Shown in pieces: positions 48,192 to 57,673 of a stretch of DNA of 64,000 nucleotides. Source of the stretch: an uncultured bacterium (GTDB taxonomy: Bacteria; Cyanobacteriota; Vampirovibrionia; Gastranaerophilales; Gastranaerophilaceae); contig CAMTMK010000005.1 in NCBI GenBank assembly GCA_947073645.1, forward strand, positions 31,977-95,976, read 5' to 3'. Below the pieces are notes generated by a model, which ran no database searches, was not told the DNA's origin, and worked only from the letters and a program-made list of their open reading frames with translations. Every line of letters begins with the position of its first letter. Position 1 is the first letter of the stretch. Position numbers and translations under genes: made by a program.

Positions 48192-49178
48192 TTACCAGTT
48201 TTTGAGACCATATCCGGCACTTGCAGCTTCGTTAGCATCTGACGAATATTGGTAGGCTTGATTATTTTTACCTACAATGTAAGTCTGGTCACCTACTTGT
48301 ATTTGTAAATATCCTTTATAGTTTGTAGCTTTAGCTGCTTTGCCGTCAATAGTACCTAATGATATACTTGCTCCATCTGTGCTTAGTGTTGCCATTTTTG
48401 CTGCATCAAGATTTATACTGACTGATTTTGGTAATGGACCACCGCCATCATTTAGTTTCGTGATTGTAATACTATTTGCGTTAGCTGTTATTTTATATGG
48501 ATCAGAACCAGTTAACTCTTTAAATTTACTTTCTTCAAGTTCTGTGCTTGTCAAGCCGCTTGTACCGGATTTGAATAGTAGATTTGTGAAGGTTTCGGGT
48601 TCATCTGTTGCAGCGTCAGTAGCTTTTGTTTGCGCTTTTTGCAGTGCTGCTACTTGAGCTTTCAGGTCAGCTATTTCTTTTGCTCTTGGATCTTCACTTA
48701 GACCGCCTGTGCCATCAGGATTTGTATTATCTTTTACAGCTTCGGCTAAATCATCTAATGAATCATATTTTACTCCATTACATAAGAATTTACCATCACT
48801 AAGAACTTGAATTTTTACATTAAGATCTTTTGCATAGGCAGCTGCATCTGCTTTTAATGATGTCAAATCAGGAGCGTCAGCTTTTGCTTTTTCGGCACCT
48901 CCTCCGCCGCCTCCGCCCCAGAAGCAGGTTCCAATTTGAGTAAGAGTATTCAGTAACATACTACCTGCTATAGTCCAGTCCATCCAACTCATCTTATTGC
49001 TACCGCCACCGCAACCACAGTCGCCGTAGTCGTAGCATCCGCCAAATGCACCTATATTATTATTAATAATAGTATTGTTTTGGAATACATTAACTCTGGT
49101 ATTCCTAAACTGTCCCGGCATTAAGTTGTAACTAAGCGGTCGTCGTCCGCCGCCTGACCATCCTGTAATATTATACAT
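48192..49178 (-). CDS. Gly-rich hypothetical protein A with shared upstream motif (328 aa)
   Basis: ATG at 49178 with GAGGAGAG upstream replaces the track start. The first 95 residues are Gly/Asn/Cys-rich (NIGAFGGCYDYGDCGCGGGS) with one hydrophobic helix (DWTIAGSMLLNTLTQIG) and a GGGGGGG linker. The rest includes a coiled coil (EIADLKAQVAALQKAQTKAT) and a beta-rich C-terminal domain (GYLQIQVGDQTYIVGKNNQA). No signal peptide and no known family. It shares its upstream motif and general layout with the 49.3- and 57.6-kb genes. Function unknown. Confidence 0.65.
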   Translation of the reverse strand: MYNITGWSGGGRRPLSYNLMPGQFRNTRVNVFQNNTIINNNIGAFGGCYDYGDCGCGGGSNKMSWMDWTIAGSMLLNTLTQIGTCFWGGGGGGGAEKAKADAPDLTSLKADAAAYAKDLNVKIQVLSDGKFLCNGVKYDSLDDLAEAVKDNTNPDGTGGLSEDPRAKEIADLKAQVAALQKAQTKATDAATDEPETFTNLLFKSGTSGLTSTELEESKFKELTGSDPYKITANANSITITKLNDGGGPLPKSVSINLDAAKMATLSTDGASISLGTIDGKAAKATNYKGYLQIQVGDQTYIVGKNNQAYQYSSDANEAASAGYGLKNW

Positions 49179-49206
49179 GGCCTGCTCTCCTCTATCTATG
49201 CTCTCT

Positions 49207-49222
49207 TGTATATATAAAGTAT
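49207..49222 (-). promoter_or_regulatory. Shared 16-bp motif, copy A
   Basis: On the minus strand ATACTTTATATATACA ends 28 nt before the start codon at 49178. The same 16 bases occur at the same distance in copy B and at 22 nt in copy C. It is a candidate binding site or alternative promoter element. Confidence 0.65.
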
Positions 49223-49277
49223 ATACAGATTGCAAAATTTCACAAAAGGAGAGATTCGTTACAATTGTTTACATAAT

Positions 49278-49308
49278 AAAAACTCGCTTTGTTTATAAGC
49301 GAGTTTTT
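49278..49308. terminator. Bidirectional terminator between Gly-rich genes B and A
   Basis: AAAAACTCGCTT (49278-49289) pairs with AAGCGAGTTTTT (49297-49308) over 12 bp, with T tracts on both strands. It terminates gene B before gene A's promoter, so the two are transcribed separately. Confidence 0.85.
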
Positions 49309-49312
49309 ATTT

Positions 49313-50641
49313 TTATCTTGTTGATGCAAATTGTTCTAAAGGTATCCAGTTAGGATGATTATTAGTACCTACATTTACTATTATACTATTATCCTCATTT
49401 TTCTTGATATGGTAAAGTTTTGGCGAAGCTTTTTTATCACCTGTGGCTTTATAGTAATTGGGGTCACAATCATACCAAAGCTCAAGATATTTAAGCTCAG
49501 AAGTGCATTTTATTTTGCCAGCTTCGTCGTTAAAGTAGCCCATATTTACTGTATTGTTGTTCTTCTTCTCTCTAAAACGATATACACCTTTGTAAGGTCC
49601 TCTAGGAATGTACAACTCAGCATCTTGACCCAGCCCTTTTGCTTTTACATTTATCATTGCTCGTCTTACTCCGTTGTTAGTTATATTATAACTGTCACGT
49701 TCATGCCAAGCGTTAACATTTCTTGTTACATCAGTATCAAAAGTATTACTTGACGTAACTCGTGTCGTTGCAACAGTTAAGCTGTAAGTATTTCTCAAAT
49801 CATCAATACTTGGAATATCTAATTTATTCCATGGGAATGGTGATTCAGGTTGACCATTATTTCTATCAAAACAAGAGGGATTGTACTTAATCATATCTTT
49901 AACTACTTGACTATCATTTGTAAGTTTACTCATATCAAGTCCGGTAGTACAAGCCTTTAATATTTCTATAGGGGTTGGAGAAACATTTTTATCTGTGAAG
50001 TTTGTTTTGAACCAATCTTCATTTATGCCACGTCTGTGCCAAGTATTTGGTATTTGTACACCTTTTGCAGTGTTATTACCTGATTCTTGAGCGGCTTCGA
50101 TATTATTATTTTGAACAACTCCGGCATCCTCATTACCAGTGAGTTCGCCTCTACCTTCTGTATCGGTAGCTACTGGTTTAGATGTGAATTTATCTGGATT
50201 TGCATCAATATAAGCATTCATTTCATCCATCAATTCAAGCACATTACTACCTGAAAATCTAACTGTTCTGTCTGATTTTAAGGTTGCTTGATATTCTCCA
50301 CCAATATTAGTGAATTTAAATTCTGTGTATGAATTTTTAAGTTCATTAAAATCTTGTTTCTCTTGCTGTTGTTTTAAATAATCATCATAATTTTGAGGCA
50401 TTCCTCCGCCACCACCTAGTTGTAGTCCCATCATGCCATACGGATTATATGGATTGAAAGACTCTTGTTGTGGAGAAGTCATGTAACATCTGCCAAACAT
50501 ATTATTTATCATGCCAAACATCATTTGATAGCCTAACATTTTGTTCATCCAGTTATTACCACCGCCACAGCTGTGATGTCCGCCACAACCCCAGCCCCAA
50601 GGTACAGGCGACCAAAGGTTGTTGTTAATAATTCTTACCAT
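49313..50641 (-). CDS. Gly/Asn/Met-rich hypothetical protein B with shared upstream motif (442 aa)
   Basis: TGAGGACG precedes the ATG. The N-terminal 90 residues are low-complexity and rich in Gly, Met, Asn, His and Cys (WGWGCGGHHSCGGGNNWMNK, MMGLQLGGGGGMPQNYDD). Then a mixed domain (FTNIGGEYQATLKSDRTVRF), a linker, and a C-terminal domain with AELYIPRGPYKGVYRFREKK. There is no signal peptide. It resembles the neighbouring gene A in general layout only, not sequence. Function unknown. Confidence 0.65.
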   Translation of the reverse strand: MVRIINNNLWSPVPWGWGCGGHHSCGGGNNWMNKMLGYQMMFGMINNMFGRCYMTSPQQESFNPYNPYGMMGLQLGGGGGMPQNYDDYLKQQQEKQDFNELKNSYTEFKFTNIGGEYQATLKSDRTVRFSGSNVLELMDEMNAYIDANPDKFTSKPVATDTEGRGELTGNEDAGVVQNNNIEAAQESGNNTAKGVQIPNTWHRRGINEDWFKTNFTDKNVSPTPIEILKACTTGLDMSKLTNDSQVVKDMIKYNPSCFDRNNGQPESPFPWNKLDIPSIDDLRNTYSLTVATTRVTSSNTFDTDVTRNVNAWHERDSYNITNNGVRRAMINVKAKGLGQDAELYIPRGPYKGVYRFREKKNNNTVNMGYFNDEAGKIKCTSELKYLELWYDCDPNYYKATGDKKASPKLYHIKKNEDNSIIVNVGTNNHPNWIPLEQFASTR

Positions 50642-50669
50642 ATTAGCGTCCTCATTATTTATACTCTTA

Positions 50670-50685
50670 TGTATATATAAAGTAT
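50670..50685 (-). promoter_or_regulatory. Shared 16-bp motif, copy B
   Basis: ATACTTTATATATACA on the minus strand, 28 nt before the ATG of gene B, followed by AAGAGTATA as in copy C (GAGTATA) and nearly as in A (GAGCATA). Confidence 0.65.
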
Positions 50686-50739
50686 ATAATGTTTAAATAA
50701 TTGCTTTTTTATTAATGGAAGTTTACATTTGTTTACAAA

Positions 50740-53112
50740 TTATATATCTAATCCGCTGAAAAGCTGTAGAGACGTAACTTCTTTTAAATATGGATAATCG
50801 TCTATATTATGTGATTTTATAAAATCAATTGCTTCATTGCGGGCTTGTTCCAAGATTTTTGCATCTCGGACAATATCTGAAATTATTAAGTCTGGCAAGC
50901 CGCTTTGACGAGTTCCCAAAAATTCTCCTGGTCCCCTCAGTTGTAAATCCTTTTCTGCAATTACAAATCCGTCGTTTGTTTCGGTCATTATATTAAGACG
51001 TTCGCGCGTTTCTTGTGATTTTGTAGCAGTATGAAGAATACAATATGATTGCAAATCGTTTCTGCCGACACGCCCTCTTAATTGATGTAATTGTGACAAG
51101 CCAAATCTTTCAGAGTTTTCAATGAGCATTACTGTTGCATTGGGTACATCTACACCGACTTCTACAACAGTTGTTGATACTAAAATATCATATTTTTTTG
51201 CTTTAAAATCGCTCATCACCTGTTCTTTTTCATCATTTTTAAGTTTTCCATGCAAAAGTCCGATTTTAAATTGCGGGAAAACTTCTGCTTGCAGGCGTTC
51301 AGCTTCTATTGTAGCGGCTTTTGCTGATAGTGTTTCACTTTCTTCGATTAGTGGATAGACAACATATGCCTGTCTGCCTGCTTCGATTTCCCGTTGAATT
51401 AATTCATAAACTCCCTTGTGCGAAGTTACAAGTGTTGTTTTAATTGGTTTTCTGCCTTTTGGAAGTTCATCAATAATCGTCAAATCCAAATCTCCATGAA
51501 CAGTTAGTGCAAGCGTTCGCGGAATTGGTGTTGCTGTCATTGTAAGCATTTGCGGATTTTGTGATTTTTTCTTTAAAATGTTTCGTTGTTTTACTCCAAA
51601 TCTGTGTTGTTCGTCAACAACAATTGCGCTGAGATTATTGAAGTCAACATCTTCTTGAATAAGTGCATGGGTGCCGACTGCAATATTCATTTGTCCGTTG
51701 CGTAAATCTGTACGAAATTTTTCACGAACCCGTTTGCCCTGACTGCCTAAGAATAGTCCGACGCTCAGCCCCATTGGTGTAAGCCAGTTTTGCAGATTAT
51801 TATAATGCTGTTGTGCAAGAATTTCAGTTGGTGCCATAATTGCACCTTGGTATCCGTTTTCAACACCTGCAAGGAGCATTATCGTTGCAACAACTGTTTT
51901 ACCGCTTCCAACATCACCTTGTAAAAGTCTTGCCATTGGAATATCAGAATTTAAGTCGTTTAAAATTTCATTGACAGCTCGCTCTTGACCTCCTGTAAGC
52001 TGAAATGGAAGACTTTGAATAAATTTTCGTACCAATCCTTTTTCTTGAATTTTTAAAGCAAGTGCTGAGTGGTTGTCTGCATTTTGTTCTCGTAAGCGGA
52101 CTAATTTAAGTTGAATTAAGAAAAGTTCTTCAAATATTAGTGAATATCTTGCCTGCTCCAAAAGTTCCATGCTTTCCGGAAAATGGATTTGTTCAACAGC
52201 AACTTTTTTATCTAAAATTCCGTATTTTTCGCGAATAAAGTCTGGCAGAACATTTTCAATTTCATTTTTGTACATTTGAATTGCATTAAAAATAGCACGT
52301 CTGAGAACTTTTATGCTCAAATCTTCACAGACTTGATAAATTGGAACAATTCGTGCAACATTTAAATTTGAGTTTTTGTCTTCAAGAAACTCGCCTGTCA
52401 TAATTGAGTATGTAGGTTTATCAAAGGTTAATTTTTTATCAAAATTGTTTAATTTTACAGTGCCTGAAAGCATTATGCCTGCATTTACAGGGAATTGAGC
52501 TTTTGTTCTTTCAAGCATAAATCTGTTTGATTTTGCTTGAAAAAAGCTTAAATCCAGTCGTCCGCTTTCATCGGCAACAGTTACTTTTATGACGGAAAGT
52601 TTATTTTTTGTATTAAATGCCGAGACAGATTTGATGTACCCAAAAACTGTTGTATTTTCACCTTCTTTTAATTTACGTATAAGGGTTCTGGATGAATAGT
52701 CAATATGTTTTTTGGGGAAATACATAATTAAATCTTGAGCAGTGTATATTCCTAGTTTGTTGAGTTTATAAGCGATTTTTGGCCCTACCCCTTTCATATA
52801 CATTACATCTGTATCTTTGGCGGGTTTGCTTGCGGTTTGCGGTTCTGGATTTTTCGGAGCTGTTTCAGATTTGAGAACTTTTATAAGTCTGTCTATGCTC
52901 TTTCTGCGTTCGTTTACATTTGCAAACGGATAGTGTTCAAATATTTCTATCAGCACTGCCCATTTGGGATTTTTCTTTGAAAGTTTGTAATATTTTTTTG
53001 CCTCATTTGTAATAAATTTAGAAAAAGGCTGAGTTTTTCCATGAATATCTATATATTTATATTGAATTTCTATTTCTATAGCTTTTTTTAGCTGGTCAAT
53101 ATTATCAATCAT
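50740..53112 (-). CDS. recG: ATP-dependent DNA helicase RecG
   Basis: At 790 aa it is longer than E. coli RecG by an N-terminal extension of about 100 residues (as in cyanobacteria). A helix-hairpin-like MKGVGPKIAYKLNKLGI and wedge/OB domain (TTVFGYIKSVSAFNTKNKLS) come first, then helicase motifs LLQGDVGSGKTVVATIML (Walker A), VVDEQHRFGVKQR (DEQH), TMTATPIPRTLALTVHGD, and the C-terminal LRGRVGRNDLQSYCILH and RGPGEFLGTRQSG. It reverses stalled forks and acts on D-loops. Its start overlaps the cyclase gene by 4 nt. Confidence 0.95.
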   Translation of the reverse strand: MIDNIDQLKKAIEIEIQYKYIDIHGKTQPFSKFITNEAKKYYKLSKKNPKWAVLIEIFEHYPFANVNERRKSIDRLIKVLKSETAPKNPEPQTASKPAKDTDVMYMKGVGPKIAYKLNKLGIYTAQDLIMYFPKKHIDYSSRTLIRKLKEGENTTVFGYIKSVSAFNTKNKLSVIKVTVADESGRLDLSFFQAKSNRFMLERTKAQFPVNAGIMLSGTVKLNNFDKKLTFDKPTYSIMTGEFLEDKNSNLNVARIVPIYQVCEDLSIKVLRRAIFNAIQMYKNEIENVLPDFIREKYGILDKKVAVEQIHFPESMELLEQARYSLIFEELFLIQLKLVRLREQNADNHSALALKIQEKGLVRKFIQSLPFQLTGGQERAVNEILNDLNSDIPMARLLQGDVGSGKTVVATIMLLAGVENGYQGAIMAPTEILAQQHYNNLQNWLTPMGLSVGLFLGSQGKRVREKFRTDLRNGQMNIAVGTHALIQEDVDFNNLSAIVVDEQHRFGVKQRNILKKKSQNPQMLTMTATPIPRTLALTVHGDLDLTIIDELPKGRKPIKTTLVTSHKGVYELIQREIEAGRQAYVVYPLIEESETLSAKAATIEAERLQAEVFPQFKIGLLHGKLKNDEKEQVMSDFKAKKYDILVSTTVVEVGVDVPNATVMLIENSERFGLSQLHQLRGRVGRNDLQSYCILHTATKSQETRERLNIMTETNDGFVIAEKDLQLRGPGEFLGTRQSGLPDLIISDIVRDAKILEQARNEAIDFIKSHNIDDYPYLKEVTSLQLFSGLDI

Positions 53113-55061
53113 AAATAAATTAGTCCTAATACTTCGTATATATCCATTTTTTTAGCTTTACCGCGTATTGTTACATCTGCAATTCTGATTACGTTAACAA
53201 TATCGCTTACATATGTGTATGTTGAACTGCTTATAAGCATGTTTGTTTTATAAACTTTGTTGTAGCTTTCAATTCTGCTTGCGAGATTAACCATATCGCC
53301 GATTACTGTGTATTCAAGACGTTTTTCTGACCCTATATTTCCAACGAAAGCTTCACCGGTATTTATGCCGATTCCGATTTCTATTTTGGGTTTTCCTTCC
53401 AAAAGCCATTTTTCTTGAAGTTCTTCAACTTTTTTAAGCATTGCACAGGCACATTTTACAGCGTTTTGAGGATGATTAATATCTTGGATAGGTTCTCCAA
53501 AAATTGCCATAACTGCATCGCCGATAAATTTATTAATTACGCCGTTATATTTGGTTATAATAGGTTCAATTTCCGAAAAATATTCGTTCAAAATAACTGA
53601 AACTTCTTCTGCTGTCATTTTTTCTGACATGCTTGTAAAACCTCTGATATCAGCAAATAAAACTGTTACGTTGGCTTTTTTCCCGCCTAATTTAATATCA
53701 TCGATATTTTGAACAACATTTTGCATAATATCTTGAGATAAGTATTTTCCCATTGCATTTTTGATTTTTTCTTTGTTTTTACCTTCAAGAATAAATCTGT
53801 AAGAATATCCGAAAATCATTGTGCTTAACTGAACTGCAAGCGGTGTAATAACTAACGGAATTAAGTTATTGTTGAAACATATCAGGCTGAATATAAAATA
53901 TAATATTGCAATTCCTGTAAGCATAAGTAATGATGGCAAGAAGGCAAAAAATCTTATTATTGCAAATGCAAAGGCTGATAATATTAGTATAATGGCGATA
54001 TTAAAAGATGCCGGAAGTTGTGTGAGAAATTCATTATTTAAAAAATTGTTAAGTATAGTAGCTTGAATATCTACTCCGGGATGGTTTGCTGATATTGATG
54101 TATCATGCGCATCTTGCAAGCTTAACGCATTTGCACCTATAATTACAATTTTATTATCAAATTCGGCAGGGTTTATGATAGGTTTTTTACCTTGATTAAT
54201 TAATTTATATGAGTTTATTATATCAATTGCCGAATATTTATTATGCGAATATTCTGAGTTTTCTTTGAATTTGTAATATTTAATTTTGTGTTTAACATTT
54301 CCATTTGATAAATATATTGGAATTTTTAATCCGGTTTTGTCAACAATAATATGTTTATCTGTCAGAGTTAATTTATTGGTATTATTAACTTTTAAATATG
54401 TCTGCATTGCAATTGTCGGATAAAATTCTCCGTTATATCCTATTAAATCGTTTGAAGAACGCAATGTCGCATCAAACGGGTCTAAATTAAGATTTGTTGC
54501 TCCTGCCGTTTTTAGGCTGTTAAAGTATGGTTCAGGAAGGATGGAAAGACTTTTATAAGGGCTAAAATTAGATATATTTTTTTTTCTGTTGTCTATAACA
54601 TTAATTTTAAATTTCTCTGTGAACTTTTTATTATATTGTTGTTCAATTTCTTTATTCTCGTAAGGTGTTGTTACAGCCATGTAAGCTCCGACAAAAGAAG
54701 GTGAATTTTTTACAGAATTAAAAAAGTAGTTGTCTGAAGCGGCAGGGTTATTTTTATCAAGAGCTCTTATTATACAGTCAAATACAACAACTTTTGCCTT
54801 CGTGTGTTTGCTGAAATATTCAAACATATCTCCATACATTGAGCGTGCCCAAGGCCATCTTTGAGCAGTTAAGGATTTATTATCAATTACTACCAAAGAT
54901 ATTTCATCAGAACCAATATTGTTAGATGATGAAGCTTTGACAAGCATATCGTATACAGGATTTTCCCAAAAGCATATTGATACAAATGATATTACAAGTA
55001 CCAAAAATATGTGTAGTAATATTGACTTAAAAAAGAAAGCTTTTCCCTTAAATATTTTCAT
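53109..55061 (-). CDS. CHASE2-domain class III adenylate/guanylate cyclase (650 aa)
   Basis: A membrane anchor at the N terminus (SILLHIFLVLVISFVSICFW) precedes a CHASE2 sensor domain (DEISLVVIDNKSLTAQRWPW to IVIIGANALSLQDAHDT). Three membrane helices follow at about 350-430. The cyclase domain (about 460-640) has VLFADIRGFTSMSEKMTAEE with the metal Asp, NKFIGDAVMAIFG with substrate Lys and metal Asp, and EYTVIGDMVNLASRIESYNK with the Asn/Arg pair. All catalytic residues are present, so it makes cyclic nucleotide from an envelope signal. It overlaps recG by 4 nt. Confidence 0.92.
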   Translation of the reverse strand: MKIFKGKAFFFKSILLHIFLVLVISFVSICFWENPVYDMLVKASSSNNIGSDEISLVVIDNKSLTAQRWPWARSMYGDMFEYFSKHTKAKVVVFDCIIRALDKNNPAASDNYFFNSVKNSPSFVGAYMAVTTPYENKEIEQQYNKKFTEKFKINVIDNRKKNISNFSPYKSLSILPEPYFNSLKTAGATNLNLDPFDATLRSSNDLIGYNGEFYPTIAMQTYLKVNNTNKLTLTDKHIIVDKTGLKIPIYLSNGNVKHKIKYYKFKENSEYSHNKYSAIDIINSYKLINQGKKPIINPAEFDNKIVIIGANALSLQDAHDTSISANHPGVDIQATILNNFLNNEFLTQLPASFNIAIILILSAFAFAIIRFFAFLPSLLMLTGIAILYFIFSLICFNNNLIPLVITPLAVQLSTMIFGYSYRFILEGKNKEKIKNAMGKYLSQDIMQNVVQNIDDIKLGGKKANVTVLFADIRGFTSMSEKMTAEEVSVILNEYFSEIEPIITKYNGVINKFIGDAVMAIFGEPIQDINHPQNAVKCACAMLKKVEELQEKWLLEGKPKIEIGIGINTGEAFVGNIGSEKRLEYTVIGDMVNLASRIESYNKVYKTNMLISSSTYTYVSDIVNVIRIADVTIRGKAKKMDIYEVLGLIYL

Positions 55062-55062
55062 C

Positions 55063-55092
55063 TTTTCATATCCCTTTATTTTATGATATAAT
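55063..55092 (+). promoter_or_regulatory. Extended -10 promoter of the KDPG aldolase operon
   Basis: TGATATAAT (55084-55092) is an extended -10 (TG-N-TATAAT); the -35 (TTTTCA, 55063-55068) is weak, as expected with an extended -10. It lies in the short gap between the divergent cyclase and aldolase genes. Confidence 0.6.
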
Positions 55093-55115
55093 AAATTTCA
55101 AAAAAAGGATAGTAT

Positions 55116-55724
55116 ATGAGCGAAAATTTAATTAATCTTTTATCAGAGGAGAAAATTTTTCCAATAATCAGAAGCAATGACCCGCAAAATGCAGTTAATA
55201 TTGCAAAGGCTTTAATTGACGGCGGTATTAAAGTTTTAGAGATTAATGTTGAAAATCCTAAAATTTTTAGTGCAATTGAAGAAGTTTCAAAATCTGCGCA
55301 TGTTTGTGCCGGTGGTATTATTACTTCTATGCAGGCAGATGCAGCGATTATTTCCGGTGCTAAAATTTTATCCTCACCTATTTTTTCAATGAATTTATTA
55401 AAGCTTTCAAAAGATAAACGTATTCCGTTTATTGCAGGTACTTCTACGGCAAATGAAGCTTATAATGCTTGGAAAGCACGTATTCCGCTTATAAAAATTT
55501 ATCCTATTACTGCAATGGGCGGTGCAATGTATGTTGAAGATTTATTAAGACCTATGCCGTTTTTGAATATCATGCCTTTGGGTAATGTGAAACTTGAAGA
55601 AGTGCGTTCATATATTGATGCAGGTGCAAAAGTTGTTGGGGTAGGCAGAGATTTATATGAAGGTTATTCATATTCTGAGATTACAAAACGTGCTAAAAAA
55701 GTTATTGAAGAATTAAAGGGCTAA
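55116..55724 (+). CDS. eda: KDPG/KHG aldolase
   Basis: The 202-aa (beta/alpha)8 aldolase shows FPIIRSNDPQNAVNIAKALI, GGIKVLEINVENPKIFSAIE with the conserved Glu, the AGGIITSMQAD block, and the Schiff-base Lys in IPLIKIYPITAMGGAMYVED. It cleaves 2-keto-3-deoxy-6-phosphogluconate to pyruvate and glyceraldehyde-3-phosphate (Entner-Doudoroff and uronate catabolism). AAAAGGAT precedes ATG. It lies 1 nt before the KDG kinase gene, so the two form a pathway pair. Confidence 0.9.
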   Translation: MSENLINLLSEEKIFPIIRSNDPQNAVNIAKALIDGGIKVLEINVENPKIFSAIEEVSKSAHVCAGGIITSMQADAAIISGAKILSSPIFSMNLLKLSKDKRIPFIAGTSTANEAYNAWKARIPLIKIYPITAMGGAMYVEDLLRPMPFLNIMPLGNVKLEEVRSYIDAGAKVVGVGRDLYEGYSYSEITKRAKKVIEELKG

Positions 55725-55725
55725 T

Positions 55726-56670
55726 ATGGATGAAAAATTAGATATAATTGCTATCGGAGAAAGCTTAGTTGAACTTTCTACTAATGCAAAAATGTCATCA
55801 GCAGGGTGTTTGTATAAATATTATGGTGGAGATGCTTTAGCTACTGCCGTTTCTGCTTTGAGGATGGGGTCAAAAGTGGGATTTATAACTCGTGTAGGCA
55901 GTGACCCTTTTAAAGATTTTCTTTTAGACAGCTGGCAGAATGAAGGACTTGATATTTCACAAGTTAAACTTTCTAATGAAGCTAATGGCATGTATGTAAT
56001 TGCGCGTCCTACACTTGATGAAAAAGAAATAGTGTATTATAGAAAGAAAATTGCTCCTTCTAAATTATCTATTGATGATATTGATGCAGAATATATTAAA
56101 AATTCAAGCGTTCTTTATGCATCTGGAATAACTCAATCTCTTTCTGTTTCTGCAAATGAGGCGGTAGATTATGCGTTCAAATTGGCAAAAGAAAATGATA
56201 TCATCACGGCTTATGACCCGAATTATTATTCGGCAATAACTACACCGGATGAAGCAAAAGAAAATTTTGCCCGTATAAGTGAAAATGTTGATATTCTATT
56301 TATGAGTACAAAACATGATGCTATTAATATCTTGGAAATTGATTCCCCTGAAAATATTATTAAAAAACTTTGGGATATGGGAATTCAAACTGTTGTATTA
56401 AAATCAAGCGATAAAAAAGGGTATTATACTGGTTATAATGGAAATATTGTATTTACAGATTTCTTTACGACTGAATATATAGATACAACCTGTTCAGGAG
56501 ATGCGTTTAATGGAGGGGTTTTGCATGCTGTAACTCATGGATTTACTCCGTTTGAAGCTGTAAAATTTGCATCAGTAGTGGCAGGTCTTCAGGCAAAAGG
56601 TATTGGCGCTATAAAATCCATTCCTTACAAGGAAGAAGTTTATTCAATTTATAGAGGAAATAATGGTTAA
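55726..56670 (+). CDS. kdgK: PfkB-family kinase, probably 2-keto-3-deoxygluconate kinase
   Basis: The 314-aa product fits PfkB: IIAIGESLVELSTN, KYYGGDALATAVSALRMGSK, TRVGSDPFKDFLLDSWQNEG, and the C-terminal DTTCSGDAFNGGVLHAVTHG with the catalytic Asp. It phosphorylates KDG to KDPG, the substrate of the preceding aldolase. The substrate is inferred from the operon. Note GGDALATAVSA where many kinases have GGxxxNxA. It overlaps the csaB start by 8 nt. Confidence 0.82.
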   Translation: MDEKLDIIAIGESLVELSTNAKMSSAGCLYKYYGGDALATAVSALRMGSKVGFITRVGSDPFKDFLLDSWQNEGLDISQVKLSNEANGMYVIARPTLDEKEIVYYRKKIAPSKLSIDDIDAEYIKNSSVLYASGITQSLSVSANEAVDYAFKLAKENDIITAYDPNYYSAITTPDEAKENFARISENVDILFMSTKHDAINILEIDSPENIIKKLWDMGIQTVVLKSSDKKGYYTGYNGNIVFTDFFTTEYIDTTCSGDAFNGGVLHAVTHGFTPFEAVKFASVVAGLQAKGIGAIKSIPYKEEVYSIYRGNNG

Positions 56671-57673
56671 AGTTTGTATCTCAGGATATTATGGATTTAA
56701 AAATTTTGGAGATGAAGCTATTTTATCAGTTCTTGTTAATCATTTAAACGAACATGATATTACGGTTTTTTCTGTTAATCCGGAGTTTACATCCGTTGAG
56801 TATGGAGTTAAGTCTGTAAAAAGTTTTGATTTAAAAAAAGTCATACAGACAATAAGGAATGCAGATATAGTTGTTTCAGGCGGTGGAAGTCTTTTACAGG
56901 ATGTTACCAGTTTGAAAAGTCTTGTTTACTATTCTTTAATCATTGCATTAGGATTATTTTTTAATAAAAAAGTTATTATTTTTGCTCAAGGAATAGGCCC
57001 GATTAATAACAGCTTTGCTCAAATAATTGTGAAAAATCTGTTGAGGCTTTGTTCGTTGGTTACTGTTCGTGACGAAAACAGCTTTAATCTTTTGAAAAAT
57101 TGGGGTGTTGATGCAAAACTTGTTTGTGACCCGATTTATTCGTTGGATGTAGCATGTCAGGAAAAATCAAATACGGTTGGAATTCAGCTTAGAGATTTTA
57201 AAACAATGAATTATAATCTGTTACAGAAGCTTGCAATGCTTATTGTAACTAAGTTTACTGATAAAAAGGTTGAAATTTTTTCATTGCAAGAAACTCAGGA
57301 TTTAGAGTTGTGTAAAAAGTTCGAAGCGATTTTGCATTCTTTAAATACAGAAATACAAACAGAAATTGTGACAGATAACATAATCGAACGTATTTCTAAA
57401 CTGGAATACTTACTTGCCATGCGTTTTCATGCAATTCTTGTGGCCTTAAAGTGCGGCGTTAAAACTTGTGCAATCAATTATGATATTAAAGTGGAAAAGC
57501 TTGCACAAGATGCCAATTTGCCAATAATATCAATGGGTGCAAATGAGAATTTTGAAGCAATTTATAATAAATTACAAAACCTCAACAAGGAGGAGTTGTT
57601 GAGGTTTGCAAATTCTAAAACTTTTGATTGGACTGAATTTGATGAACTATTCGCTTTCGGGTTTTCCGAATAA
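56663..57673 (+). CDS. csaB: Polysaccharide pyruvyl transferase CsaB
   Basis: The 336-aa product has CsaB features: ISGYYGFKNFGDEAILSVLV, ADIVVSGGGSLLQDVTSLKS, VIIFAQGIGPINNSFAQIIV, the SLVTVRDENSFNLLKNWGVD segment and LAMRFHAILVALKCGVKTCA. It adds ketal-linked pyruvate to cell-wall polysaccharide, which often anchors SLH-domain proteins. The two preceding genes make pyruvate via KDPG, but a link is speculative. Its 3' end overlaps gene C convergently by 27 nt. Confidence 0.88.
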   Translation: MVKVCISGYYGFKNFGDEAILSVLVNHLNEHDITVFSVNPEFTSVEYGVKSVKSFDLKKVIQTIRNADIVVSGGGSLLQDVTSLKSLVYYSLIIALGLFFNKKVIIFAQGIGPINNSFAQIIVKNLLRLCSLVTVRDENSFNLLKNWGVDAKLVCDPIYSLDVACQEKSNTVGIQLRDFKTMNYNLLQKLAMLIVTKFTDKKVEIFSLQETQDLELCKKFEAILHSLNTEIQTEIVTDNIIERISKLEYLLAMRFHAILVALKCGVKTCAINYDIKVEKLAQDANLPIISMGANENFEAIYNKLQNLNKEELLRFANSKTFDWTEFDELFAFGFSE

